A stretch of 64,000 nt of DNA, taken from the NCBI RefSeq assembly GCF_000802305.1, contig NZ_JTDK01000006.1:372001-436000 (forward strand), read 5' to 3'. The DNA comes from Microbacterium mangrovi (GTDB lineage Bacteria > Actinomycetota > Actinomycetes > Actinomycetales > Microbacteriaceae). Shown piece by piece: positions 36,886-44,696 of the stretch (position 1 is the stretch's first letter; every line of letters begins with the position of its first letter). The notes under the pieces are model-generated. The model saw nothing but the letters and a program-made list of their open reading frames with translations. It had not been told where the DNA came from and made no database searches. Both the position numbers and the translations under genes were made by a program.

Positions 36886-38435
36886 CGGCGGCGACCCCGG
36901 TCGCGCAGGCCCCGCAGCGTCAGCGCCGTAAACGAGTGCTGACGCTGCAGACCCGCCTGATGGTCACCGTGATCGGAATGGTCGCCCTCATTCTCGTCGC
37001 CGTGGCGTTCGCCACCAGCACGATCCTCGGTCAGATCCTCGCCACGAACCTCGACAGCCGGGTGGCCGCCGCCGCCGATCAGATGCGAGTGTCGCTCCTC
37101 GAACCGCCGCAGGACCTCGTCAGCGGGCCGCCCACCGCCTACGACGTGCTCACGACCGGCCACTACTACCCGTCCGGCACCCTGCTCATCCTGAACACGC
37201 AGGCGGGCGGCCTGTCCGGCGCGTACATCGACGAGCACAACACGGTGCGACGCTTGACGAGTGCCGAGATCAACGCCATCGCGGTCGCGGCGGCGGCCCC
37301 CGGGGCGAGTCAGGGATTCGCAACCGTGCGGATTCCCGGAGTCGACACCTACCGGGTCACCCTCCGCAGCAGCAACGGCGCGAACGGAGGCAACGGCTTC
37401 TACGCGTTCGTCGGTCTCCCGACCTCGGAGGTCAGCGCGACGGTCGCGCAGATCCTCACGACGGTCGTCCTCGTGACCACGGGCGGTCTCCTCCTCCTCG
37501 GCGTCGCGATCGCCTTGATCATCCGCCGCGGCCTGCAGCCGCTGCGCGCGGTGGCCGACACGGCCGCCCACGTCGCCGCTCTGCCGATGTCGGAGGGATC
37601 GGTGTCGATCCTCGAGCGCGTCCCCGAGGACCAGACCGACGACCGCACCGAGATCGGCCAGGTGGGCCGTGCCATGAACACCCTGCTCGACCACGTCAGC
37701 TCGTCGCTGACCGCCCGTCAGCGCAACGAAGAGCTCATGCGGTCGTTCGTCGCCGATGCCAGCCATGAGCTGCGCACTCCCCTGGCGTCCATCCGCGGCT
37801 ACTCGGAGCTGTCGCTGCGATCCCTGCAGCGATCGCACGGTCCCGAGGTCCTCGAGACGACAGAGCAGGCACTGGAGCGCATCCAGGCGCAGTCGCTGCG
37901 GATGACGACACTGGTCGAGGATCTGCTCTTGCTCGCGCGACTCGACGAGGGTCAGGAGCTGGTCTACGGCTCGGTCGACCTCACCCGCCTGTGCGTGGAG
38001 GCCGTCGCGGACGCGCAGGCGGCGGGTCCCGAGCACACGTGGGAGCTCGACGTCGACGACGTGCCGATCGAGATCTCCGGCGATGCGTCGCGGCTGCACC
38101 AGGTGCTGGCGAACCTCCTCGGCAACGCGCGCACGCACACCCCGCCCGGAACCGCTGTCACGACGCGTCTGCAGCGCATCGGCTCGGACGCGGTGATCAC
38201 CGTGCACGACGACGGGCCCGGGATCGATCCCTCGGTCGCCGAGGAGCTGTTCGAGCGGTTCGCCCGCGCCGACCGGTCACGTGCCCGCAAGACCGGCGGC
38301 ACCGGGCTCGGGCTGTCGATCGCCCGCGCGATCGTCCAGGCCCACCACGGCGTGATCACGGTTCGCAGCACCCCGGGCGACACGACCTTCGAAGTGCGCA
38401 TCCCCACGCGCGGGACACCGGCCGAGGATCAGTAG
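36882..38435 (+). CDS. sensor histidine kinase
   Basis: This 517-residue membrane kinase has a first helix at about 26-50, an extracytoplasmic sensor region (about 50-190), a second helix (about 192-212), a HAMP-like linker (RRGLQPLRAVADTAAHVA), the HisKA phosphoacceptor His295 in ADASHELRTPLASIRGYSEL, and a HATPase domain with N-box NLLGNARTHTPPGT, G1 HDDGPGIDP and G2 GGTGLGLSIARA. The start is the GTG overlapping the regulator stop. Its 3' end overlaps the convergent reductase gene by 7 bases. The signal is unknown; no conserved sensor fold is recognised in the outer region. Confidence 0.95.
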   Translation: MTAATPVAQAPQRQRRKRVLTLQTRLMVTVIGMVALILVAVAFATSTILGQILATNLDSRVAAAADQMRVSLLEPPQDLVSGPPTAYDVLTTGHYYPSGTLLILNTQAGGLSGAYIDEHNTVRRLTSAEINAIAVAAAAPGASQGFATVRIPGVDTYRVTLRSSNGANGGNGFYAFVGLPTSEVSATVAQILTTVVLVTTGGLLLLGVAIALIIRRGLQPLRAVADTAAHVAALPMSEGSVSILERVPEDQTDDRTEIGQVGRAMNTLLDHVSSSLTARQRNEELMRSFVADASHELRTPLASIRGYSELSLRSLQRSHGPEVLETTEQALERIQAQSLRMTTLVEDLLLLARLDEGQELVYGSVDLTRLCVEAVADAQAAGPEHTWELDVDDVPIEISGDASRLHQVLANLLGNARTHTPPGTAVTTRLQRIGSDAVITVHDDGPGIDPSVAEELFERFARADRSRARKTGGTGLGLSIARAIVQAHHGVITVRSTPGDTTFEVRIPTRGTPAEDQ

Positions 38436-40000
38436 CCGCTGAACGCGTCGGTCGTGATCGACTTCGCCTTCTCCAGAGCCGGCGCCAGATCGGCGACCAG
38501 CCCCGCAGGACCCGAGATGTAGGCGTGGCGCGCCGCGAGATCGGGCACCGCGATCGGCAGCTGCGCGGCATCCAGCCGCACTCCCCCGCTCCACGTCCAC
38601 GCGTCCGGCAGGGCACCGGGGTCATCGCGCATGAAGACGATCACCGGCACGCCGGCCGCGGCGATCTCGTCGCGGTAGGCCAGCTCGGCGAGCTCCGAGA
38701 CCACGTACACCAGGACGACGTCCCGCCGGTCGCCGGAGGCCATGATGTGGCGCAGATGCGACACGAACGGCGTGACGCCGATCCCCGCGGCCACCATCAG
38801 CAGTGGCTCGGAATGGTGCCGAGGCAGCACGAAGTCGCCCCAGATCCCGGTGGCGGCCAGCACGTCGCCGGCGCCTGCACCGGCGAGTGCGCGCTTGAAG
38901 GTCGACTGGGGGCCGCGCCCGTCCCGGAACGCGATCCGCACCTCGGGGAGATCCTCCGGCGCCGAGACGATGCTGAACGGGCGACGGGTGCCGCGTGCGT
39001 CGGGACGCCGGTGCGGAACGTCCAGCTCGAGGTACTGCCCCGCGCTGAACTCCAGCCGGCGCCTGGTTGTGAAGGTCAGCTGCTGCACCGTGGGGGTGAG
39101 CTCTCGCCGGCCGGCGAGAGTCAGGCGCACCGCCTGGCGCAGTGTGAATGCGAACGCCACCGCGTTGCCGATGAGGAGCGCGCGCTCGGCGCCGAGACTC
39201 ACCGGGAACTCCCCGATCTGGGGGGACCAGCCGAGGAACACGCCCACGACGGCGGCGACGATCAGCTGCTGCCAGCGGCGCGGGGGAAGCGTCAGGGGTT
39301 CCGGGAGCATGAACGCGCCGAGGAACAGCACCGGCGACGACCACAGCTGCTGCCAGAAGATCGCACCCGGATCCCACGGACTGCCGGCCGCCTGATACTG
39401 CACGGCGATCGAGATCGTCCCGACGACGAGGGCCGTGGCCACGAAGAGGCCGACGACCCGCAGCTTCTCGACGCGCCACACGATGACGATGCCGAGCAGC
39501 AGCACGATCGGCCCGAGCGTCGGGGTGCCCACCCACCACGCGGACGTGCCGAGATCGGAGACGCCCGACAGGGATGCCACGAGGGTCAGCACGGCGGCGC
39601 CGGTCGCCGCCGGGTTGAAGATGTGCCGCCCGCGCCACACCAGCACGTACTTGGAGAGTGAGGCGACCGCCCCAGCGAGGGCGATGCCCACGAGTCCCAG
39701 GGGCTGGATCGTGGGCCGCAGCACGAACAGCAGGATGCCCGCCGTGATCAGCGACGACTCGACGCGCCACGGCAGGCGCACGATCCGCTGGGCTGCGGCA
39801 TCCACCCCGGCGCAGACGCCCGCCAGCACCGCCGCCGTCACGACCAGGTCGGCCCAGCCGGGTGAGACGAGCCCGCCGAACGAGAGCAGCAGGGAGATGA
39901 CGGCCAGGAGCGCGAGTTCGAGCAGCACCAGCCGGTACATCGAGAACCGCCCGAGCAAGGCGAAGACACGATTGAAGGTGGCGGTCAGGGCTGCGATCAC
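38429..40000 (-). CDS. membrane FAD/NAD(P) oxidoreductase with NqrB/RnfD-like N-terminal domain
   Basis: This 523-residue protein has about eight membrane helices (residues 1-290) of the NqrB/RnfD type, including HIFNPAATGAAV (126-137), where that family has its conserved HxFNPAA motif. A cytoplasmic ferredoxin-NADP reductase module follows (300-523): RPFSIVS (340-346) for FAD, AAGIGVTPF (404-412) for NAD(P) and GPAGL near the end. Such fusions carry electrons from NAD(P)H through the membrane to outer flavins. The segment WWVGTPTLGP (155-164) is where NqrB/RnfD carry an FMN-bearing Thr; whether it is flavinylated is open. The GTG start overlaps the apbE stop (GTGA). Confidence 0.85.
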   Translation of the reverse strand: MIAALTATFNRVFALLGRFSMYRLVLLELALLAVISLLLSFGGLVSPGWADLVVTAAVLAGVCAGVDAAAQRIVRLPWRVESSLITAGILLFVLRPTIQPLGLVGIALAGAVASLSKYVLVWRGRHIFNPAATGAAVLTLVASLSGVSDLGTSAWWVGTPTLGPIVLLLGIVIVWRVEKLRVVGLFVATALVVGTISIAVQYQAAGSPWDPGAIFWQQLWSSPVLFLGAFMLPEPLTLPPRRWQQLIVAAVVGVFLGWSPQIGEFPVSLGAERALLIGNAVAFAFTLRQAVRLTLAGRRELTPTVQQLTFTTRRRLEFSAGQYLELDVPHRRPDARGTRRPFSIVSAPEDLPEVRIAFRDGRGPQSTFKRALAGAGAGDVLAATGIWGDFVLPRHHSEPLLMVAAGIGVTPFVSHLRHIMASGDRRDVVLVYVVSELAELAYRDEIAAAGVPVIVFMRDDPGALPDAWTWSGGVRLDAAQLPIAVPDLAARHAYISGPAGLVADLAPALEKAKSITTDAFSGY

Positions 40001-40848
40001 ACGAACAACTCTGCCTCATTGCCGGGAGACCACTGCACACGGCCGTCGGTCAGCATCCGCACCCACGGCACGTCCCAGCGGTGCGCGAGCTCCGGCCCGC
40101 CGTCGAAGAACAGCGCCGTCGCCGCGGCATCGGCGCGCATCGCGGTGTCGGCCCGCGCCCAGGTCGCGGCGACCGCATCGACCGGGATGCCGGTCCGGGC
40201 GTCGAGGACATGGTGGAGCCCGTCGCCCCACGCGCGCCTGTTCACCGCCGACGAGCACAGCGCCCCGTCGGCCAGCTCGACGACCCCGATGGCGCGCGTG
40301 CGGTCGAAGGGATGCTCCAGCGCGACGCGCTGCGGCATCCCGCGCACCGCGATGTCTCCCCCGGCGTCCACGACGACTCCGCCGGACAGCGTGCCGGCCA
40401 GTTCGTCGAGGACCAGATCCACGAGCCGACCCTTGCCGAGTGCGCCCACGTCGATCGTCGCCGGCTCATCGAGGCGCAGGATGCCGCCCTTCCAGTGCAG
40501 CACGGCCCGCCAATCGGGCGCGGGAATCGGCGGCTGAGCCCGCAAGCTGTAGTCGCGGTCGTACCCGAGCCGCTCCAGCGAGCCGCCGACGAGCGGATTC
40601 ACCGCGCCGTCCGTGGCGTCCGACACCTCGGCGTACAGCGCGAGCATCGCGTCCGTGTCTGCAGGTGCGGGAATGCTCCCGCCGACCGAGAGCGCCGAGA
40701 CCTGCGAGTCGCTGCGAAACCGCGACCAGTCTCGGTCGAACCCGTCGATCAGCTCGGTGATGCGCGCTCGCGCGCTGTCCGCCACCGGAGAGTCCGATTC
40801 GATCGACCAGACAGTGCCGATCGCGTCGAACCGCCATACCGACGGCAC
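39997..40848 (-). CDS. apbE: FAD:protein FMN transferase (ApbE)
   Basis: ApbE links FMN covalently to Thr or Ser of partner proteins outside the cytosol. The 283-residue product has the family features: WRFDAIGTVWSIE near the N-terminus, DGAVNPLVGG, IDVGALGKGRLVDLV, the FAD-binding VVVDAGGDIAVRG and GALCSSAVNRRAWGDGLHHV, and the Mg-binding ADTAMRADAAATALF. No signal peptide is visible, which is unusual for an extracytoplasmic enzyme; some actinobacterial forms are also without one. It lies between the FMN-binding lipoprotein (4 bases upstream) and the membrane reductase, with GTGA coupling to the latter. Confidence 0.94.
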   Translation of the reverse strand: MPSVWRFDAIGTVWSIESDSPVADSARARITELIDGFDRDWSRFRSDSQVSALSVGGSIPAPADTDAMLALYAEVSDATDGAVNPLVGGSLERLGYDRDYSLRAQPPIPAPDWRAVLHWKGGILRLDEPATIDVGALGKGRLVDLVLDELAGTLSGGVVVDAGGDIAVRGMPQRVALEHPFDRTRAIGVVELADGALCSSAVNRRAWGDGLHHVLDARTGIPVDAVAATWARADTAMRADAAATALFFDGGPELAHRWDVPWVRMLTDGRVQWSPGNEAELFV

Positions 40849-40852
40849 AGTC

Positions 40853-41329
40853 TCAGCCCTTCGCCTGCGCCTCGATCGCGGCCAGGGCGTCGTTGAAGCC
40901 CGCGCTGGTCAACGACGAACCGCCCACGCGGGTCACGGCGAGCTCCTCGATCTTCTTCCCCACGACCGCCTGAGAGATCCCCGCGACGAACTCGCCCTGA
41001 TAGTGGACAGTCTCGGAGGTCTGCGGATCGCCGGTCACCCGCACCGCGGTGACCGTGTCCCGGTCGAGGGTGAGGGTCACGGTGACCTTCTCGACCGACT
41101 GCGGCGTGTGGTACGTGCCCGTCGCGGTGTAGCTGCCGTTCCGGTAGACGGCGCCGGCGTCAGCGGTCGGGGCCGGGCTCTGCGACAAGTTCGCCGAGCC
41201 GGTCGTCCCCCCGCCCGTCCCCGCTGCCGAATCGGCATTGGAGGTCGTGGCCGTCGCGCAGCCCGCGAGCGCGATCGCCGCTCCCGCCGTGCCGGCCAGG
41301 GCGAGAGCGAAGCGGGCGGGGCGGGTCAT
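40853..41329 (-). CDS. FMN-binding domain lipoprotein
   Basis: This 158-residue protein has a lipoprotein signal with lipobox LAGC (Cys24), a Ser/Thr/Gly linker (25-58) and an FMN-binding domain (about 60-158). The domain holds DGxY-like GAVYRNGSYTATG, the central VTVTLTLDRDTVTAVRV and the attachment region VGGSSLTSAGFNDAL. In FMN-binding domains the flavin is carried by the Thr of SGATxTS; here that position aligns with Ser139 in GSSLTS, so a serine-linked FMN is predicted. It would hold the FMN at the outer face of the membrane and pass electrons outward. It starts the three-gene cassette with apbE. Confidence 0.88.
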   Translation of the reverse strand: MTRPARFALALAGTAGAAIALAGCATATTSNADSAAGTGGGTTGSANLSQSPAPTADAGAVYRNGSYTATGTYHTPQSVEKVTVTLTLDRDTVTAVRVTGDPQTSETVHYQGEFVAGISQAVVGKKIEELAVTRVGGSSLTSAGFNDALAAIEAQAKG

Positions 41330-41374
41330 GGCGGTCTCCTCGCAACGGATGGCGGATGCGGGCGAAAGGAAGGC

Positions 41375-41397
41375 CCCGCGTCAGCCTACGACGCGGG
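41375..41397. terminator. hairpin after prs
   Basis: CCCGCGTC (41375-41382) pairs with GACGCGGG (41390-41397) around a 7-nt loop. It lies past the minus-strand prs stop (41441) and before the FMN lipoprotein start, separating the two transcription units. Confidence 0.6.
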
Positions 41398-41440
41398 ACT
41401 CTCCGGAGGATCTGCCGCAGCTGTGAACCGGCTCCGGCGC

Positions 41441-42481
41441 TCAGGCGGCCCCGTCGAACATGCTCGTCACCGAGCCGTCCTCGAACACCTCGTGGATGGC
41501 GCGGGCGAGGAGCGGTGCGATGGGGAGCACGGTGAGGCTCGGGAAGCGGACGTCCTCGGGCAGCGGAATCGTGTCGGTGACGACGACCTCGTCGATCGAG
41601 TCGTCCTGCAGGCGCTGGGAGGCGGGATCGGAGAACACCGCGTGCGTCGCGGCGACGATCACACGCTCGGCCCCGTTCTCCTTGAGGGCCTGGGCGGCCT
41701 TCACGATCGTGCCGCCGGTGTCGATCATGTCGTCCACCAGCAGGCACACGCGGCCGGTGACGCTGCCGACGATCTCGTGCACGGAGACCTGGTTGGCGAC
41801 CTTCGGGTCGCGACGCTTGTGGATGATCGCCAGCGGGGCGTCCAGGCTGTCGCTCCACGTGTCGGCGACGCGCACGCGGCCGACGTCCGGCGAGACGATG
41901 GTGAGCTTGGCGCGGTCGGCCGCGCTCAGGCTGTTCTCGAAGTGATCCAGCAGCACCGGCTTGGCGAACAGGTGGTCGACGGGACCGTCGAAGAAGCCCT
42001 GGATCTGCGCCGCGTGCAGGTCGACCGACATGACGCGGTCGGCGCCCGCCGCCCGGAGCAGGTCGGAGACGAGGCGCGCGCTGATCGGCTCGCGACCGCG
42101 GCCCTTCTTGTCCTGGCGGGAGTACGGGAAGTACGGGACCACGACGGTGATGCGCTTGGCGGACGCGCGCTTGAGCGCATCCAGCATGATGAGCAGCTCC
42201 ATGATCTGCTGGTTCACCGATCCGCGGAACGACTGCACGACGAAGACGTCGCAGCCGCGCACCGACACCTCGAAGCGCGCGTACAGCTCGCCCGACGCGA
42301 ACACCCGGTGCTCGGTGGGAGCGAGCTCCGTGCCGATCTGCTCGGCGACCTGCCGTGCCAGTTCGGGATGCGAACTGCCGGAAACGACCACGAGACGCTT
42401 GCGCGTCTTCACCTCGAGCCCCGGAGCGATGTCGTTCGCCCGGTCGAGGTCGACGGTCTTCTGCTTACCCTTGCGACCCAT
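41441..42481 (-). CDS. prs: ribose-phosphate pyrophosphokinase
   Basis: This enzyme makes PRPP from ribose 5-phosphate and ATP. The 346-residue product contains the N-terminal SGSSHPELARQVAEQIGTEL, the flexible region FPYSRQDKKGRGREPISARL, DLHAAQIQGFFDGPVDHLFA and the PRPP-binding signature CLLVDDMIDTGGTI. It is 25-30 residues longer than E. coli Prs (315) because of a basic N-terminus (MGRKGKQKTVDLDRAND). Its start overlaps the end of glmU by 17 bases. glmU-prs is a conserved actinobacterial pair. Confidence 0.97.
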   Translation of the reverse strand: MGRKGKQKTVDLDRANDIAPGLEVKTRKRLVVVSGSSHPELARQVAEQIGTELAPTEHRVFASGELYARFEVSVRGCDVFVVQSFRGSVNQQIMELLIMLDALKRASAKRITVVVPYFPYSRQDKKGRGREPISARLVSDLLRAAGADRVMSVDLHAAQIQGFFDGPVDHLFAKPVLLDHFENSLSAADRAKLTIVSPDVGRVRVADTWSDSLDAPLAIIHKRRDPKVANQVSVHEIVGSVTGRVCLLVDDMIDTGGTIVKAAQALKENGAERVIVAATHAVFSDPASQRLQDDSIDEVVVTDTIPLPEDVRFPSLTVLPIAPLLARAIHEVFEDGSVTSMFDGAA

Positions 42482-43928
42482 CGTCCGCCTTCTGTGCAGG
42501 CCGGGACCGAGCCGCGGCGTCCGCGGCGGCCGTCCCCGCTCGGTTCTTCTCCACCCAGCCCTCGATGTTGCGCTGGGGCGCGACGCTCAGCGCCAGGGCA
42601 CCCGCGGGTACATCCTTGCGGATGACGGCCCCTGCCCCGGTCTTCGCACCGTCTCCGATCTTAACGGGAGCCACCAGGACGTTGTGCGAGCCGGTGTGCA
42701 CCTCGTCGCCGATTTCGGTGCGGTGCTTCGTGATGTCGTCGTAGTTGGCCGTGATCGCGCCGGCGCCGAGGTTGACCCCCGTGCCGATGGTCGTGTCGCC
42801 GATGTAGGACAGGTGCGGCACCTTGCTGCCCTCGCCGATGGTCGAGTTCTTCGTCTCGACGAAGGTGCCGATCTTCCCGCGCGCGCCGAGGACGGTGCCG
42901 GGACGCAGATACGAGAACGGACCGACGGTCGCACCCGCGCCGATCACCGCGAGGGTGCCGTCGGTGCGGCGGACCGTGGCGTCCTCCCCCACCTCGCAGT
43001 CCACCAGGGTCGTGTCCGGTCCGACGACGGCGCCCGCGGCGATCGTCGTCGCCCGCAGGATGTGGGTGTTCGGCAGCAGCGTGACGTCGGCGGCCAGATC
43101 GGCGGTGACGTCGATCCAGGTGGATGCCGGGTCCTGCACAGTGACGCCGGCGAGCTGCCAGCGGCGCACCGTGCGTGCGTTCAGGAGTGCGCCCGCCTCG
43201 GACAGCTGCACGCGGTCGTTGACGCCGAGCGCGACGAGGGCGTCGGGCGCGACCGAGGCCGCCACCGCGTGCCCTGCGGCGCGCAGGAGCGCGATGACGT
43301 CGGTCAGGTACATCTCACCCTGCGCGTTGTCGGTGCCCACCTGCGCGAGCGCCGTGCGCAGCGGGCCGGCGCGGAAGACGTACACGCCCGCGTTGATCTC
43401 GGTCACGGCCGCCTCCGCGGGAGTGGCGTCCTTCTGCTCGACGATGCGCACCACCTCGCCTGCGTCGGCACGGATGACGCGTCCGTAGCCGGTCGCGTCA
43501 TCGAGGACAGCCGACAGCAGGGTGGCCCCGGCGTCCGCCTGCCGGTGCTCGGCGACGAGCGCGGCCAGCGTGTCCGATTCGAGAAGGGGCACGTCGCCGG
43601 AGAGCACGAGCACGTCCCCGTCGAAGCCGTCGAGCGCGTCCAGCGCCTGCTGCACCGCACGGCCCGTGCCGGGCACCTCGTCCTGGTCGACCACGCGGGT
43701 GCGGGGCGAGGCGGCGACGATGGCCGCCGCGACGGCGTCGCGCTCGTGGCGGACGACGGCCACGATCTCGGTGGGCGCGAGGCCCTCGGCGGTGTCGAGC
43801 ACATGGCCGACGAGCGAGCGCCCGCCGATCGAGTGCAGCACCTTCGGGGTGCGCGACTTCATCCGGGTCCCCTGGCCGGCGGCGAGGACGACGACGGCGA
43901 GCTGGCTGTTGACGATGACAGAACTCAT
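42465..43928 (-). CDS. glmU: bifunctional GlcNAc-1-phosphate uridyltransferase/GlcN-1-P acetyltransferase
   Basis: GlmU makes UDP-GlcNAc for peptidoglycan. The 487-residue product has the uridyltransferase domain (1-230) with LAAGQGTRMKSRTPKVLHSI, QALDALDGFDGDVLVLSGDV and TEINAGVYVF, then the left-handed beta-helix acetyltransferase domain (about 250-450) with SYIGDTTIGTGVNLGAGA and the tail AALSVAPQRNIEGWV-like end. The ATG at 43928 is the only possible start: the next in-frame ATG lies inside the conserved uridyltransferase loop. It is preceded by a single base after the tRNA-Gln 3' end at 43930, so its ribosome binding site, if any, lies inside the tRNA (GGCGGAG). A Ser/Ala/Asp-rich C-tail extends past the acetyltransferase domain. 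Confidence 0.96.
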   Translation of the reverse strand: MSSVIVNSQLAVVVLAAGQGTRMKSRTPKVLHSIGGRSLVGHVLDTAEGLAPTEIVAVVRHERDAVAAAIVAASPRTRVVDQDEVPGTGRAVQQALDALDGFDGDVLVLSGDVPLLESDTLAALVAEHRQADAGATLLSAVLDDATGYGRVIRADAGEVVRIVEQKDATPAEAAVTEINAGVYVFRAGPLRTALAQVGTDNAQGEMYLTDVIALLRAAGHAVAASVAPDALVALGVNDRVQLSEAGALLNARTVRRWQLAGVTVQDPASTWIDVTADLAADVTLLPNTHILRATTIAAGAVVGPDTTLVDCEVGEDATVRRTDGTLAVIGAGATVGPFSYLRPGTVLGARGKIGTFVETKNSTIGEGSKVPHLSYIGDTTIGTGVNLGAGAITANYDDITKHRTEIGDEVHTGSHNVLVAPVKIGDGAKTGAGAVIRKDVPAGALALSVAPQRNIEGWVEKNRAGTAAADAAARSRPAQKADDGSQG

Positions 43929-43929
43929 G

Positions 43930-44001
43930 CTCCGCCGCCAGGACTCGAACCTGAACCTCACAGCTCCAAAGGCTGTCGTGCTGCCATTACACCACGGCGG
44001 A
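43930..44001 (-). tRNA. tRNA-Gln (UUG)
   Basis: The minus-strand sequence TCCGCCG...CGGCGGA gives a perfect 7-bp acceptor stem, with discriminator G at 43930. The anticodon stem ACAGC/GCTGT encloses the loop CTTTGGA, so the anticodon is TTG (glutamine). The T arm is TCAGG-TTCGAGT-CCTGG. CCA is not encoded. It lies one base before the glmU start codon on the same strand; 67 bases separate it from the divergent MarR gene. Confidence 0.95.
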
Positions 44002-44068
44002 CCGCGACCGCCCGGCGGGAAGTCACGTCGTCCCAGTCTGCCAGACGCCTCGGCAGGATAATGAAGGG

Positions 44069-44566
44069 GTGACATCCGAGAGCGACGAGGTCGACCGCAT
44101 CGTGGAGGCCTGGATCACCCAGCGGCCCGATCTGGACTTCTCCCCCCTGCAGGTCCTGTCGCGCGTGGATCGGCTGTCGCGCCACCTCGATCTCGCGCGC
44201 CGGGCCGCGTTCCGTCGCAGTGAACTCGAGCCGTGGGAGTGGGACGTCCTCTCGGCACTTCGGCGTGCCGGCGAGCCGTTCCGGCTCAGCCCCAAGCAGC
44301 TGCTGCAGCAGACCCTCGTCTCCAGCGGCACGATGACCAACCGCATCGACCGGCTCGTGGGCCGGCGCCTGGTGCGACGGGAGGCCGACCCGGCCGACGG
44401 CCGCAGCATCCTCGTCATCCTCACGCCCGACGGACGGATCCGCGTGGATGCGGCCATCACCCGCCTGGTGGATGCCGAGCAGGCGCTGCTGGCGCGGTTG
44501 TCGCGGGCCGATCAGGAGCGCCTCGCGGGACTTCTGCGCAAGCTGAGCCTGGGCTTCGACGTCTGA
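44069..44566 (+). CDS. MarR family transcriptional regulator
   Basis: This 165-residue winged-helix repressor has the usual MarR core: RRSELEPWEWDVLSALRRA (helices 1-2), LSPKQLLQQTLVSSGTMTNR (helix-turn-helix), then RLVRREADPADGRSILVIL (wing, with the DxR motif) and a C-terminal dimer helix. The start is a GTG at 44069; GATAAT (44057-44062) lies 6 bases upstream, so the transcript could be leaderless, although AAGGGG is also present. It is divergent from tRNA-Gln/glmU and precedes the copper amine oxidase on the same strand by 130 bases; it could regulate either. Confidence 0.9.
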   Translation: MTSESDEVDRIVEAWITQRPDLDFSPLQVLSRVDRLSRHLDLARRAAFRRSELEPWEWDVLSALRRAGEPFRLSPKQLLQQTLVSSGTMTNRIDRLVGRRLVRREADPADGRSILVILTPDGRIRVDAAITRLVDAEQALLARLSRADQERLAGLLRKLSLGFDV

Positions 44567-44696
44567 CGCGCCGACTGGCCGCCACGGCGTGTCGCAGGCG
44601 CGACTTCGCCGCCGTGTACGCCTGCGCCCGCGGCCCGTGTCGTGCCAGAGTGGACGCGTGCGGCGGCCGTCGCACGCCTGACCCAAGGAGCAGAGA

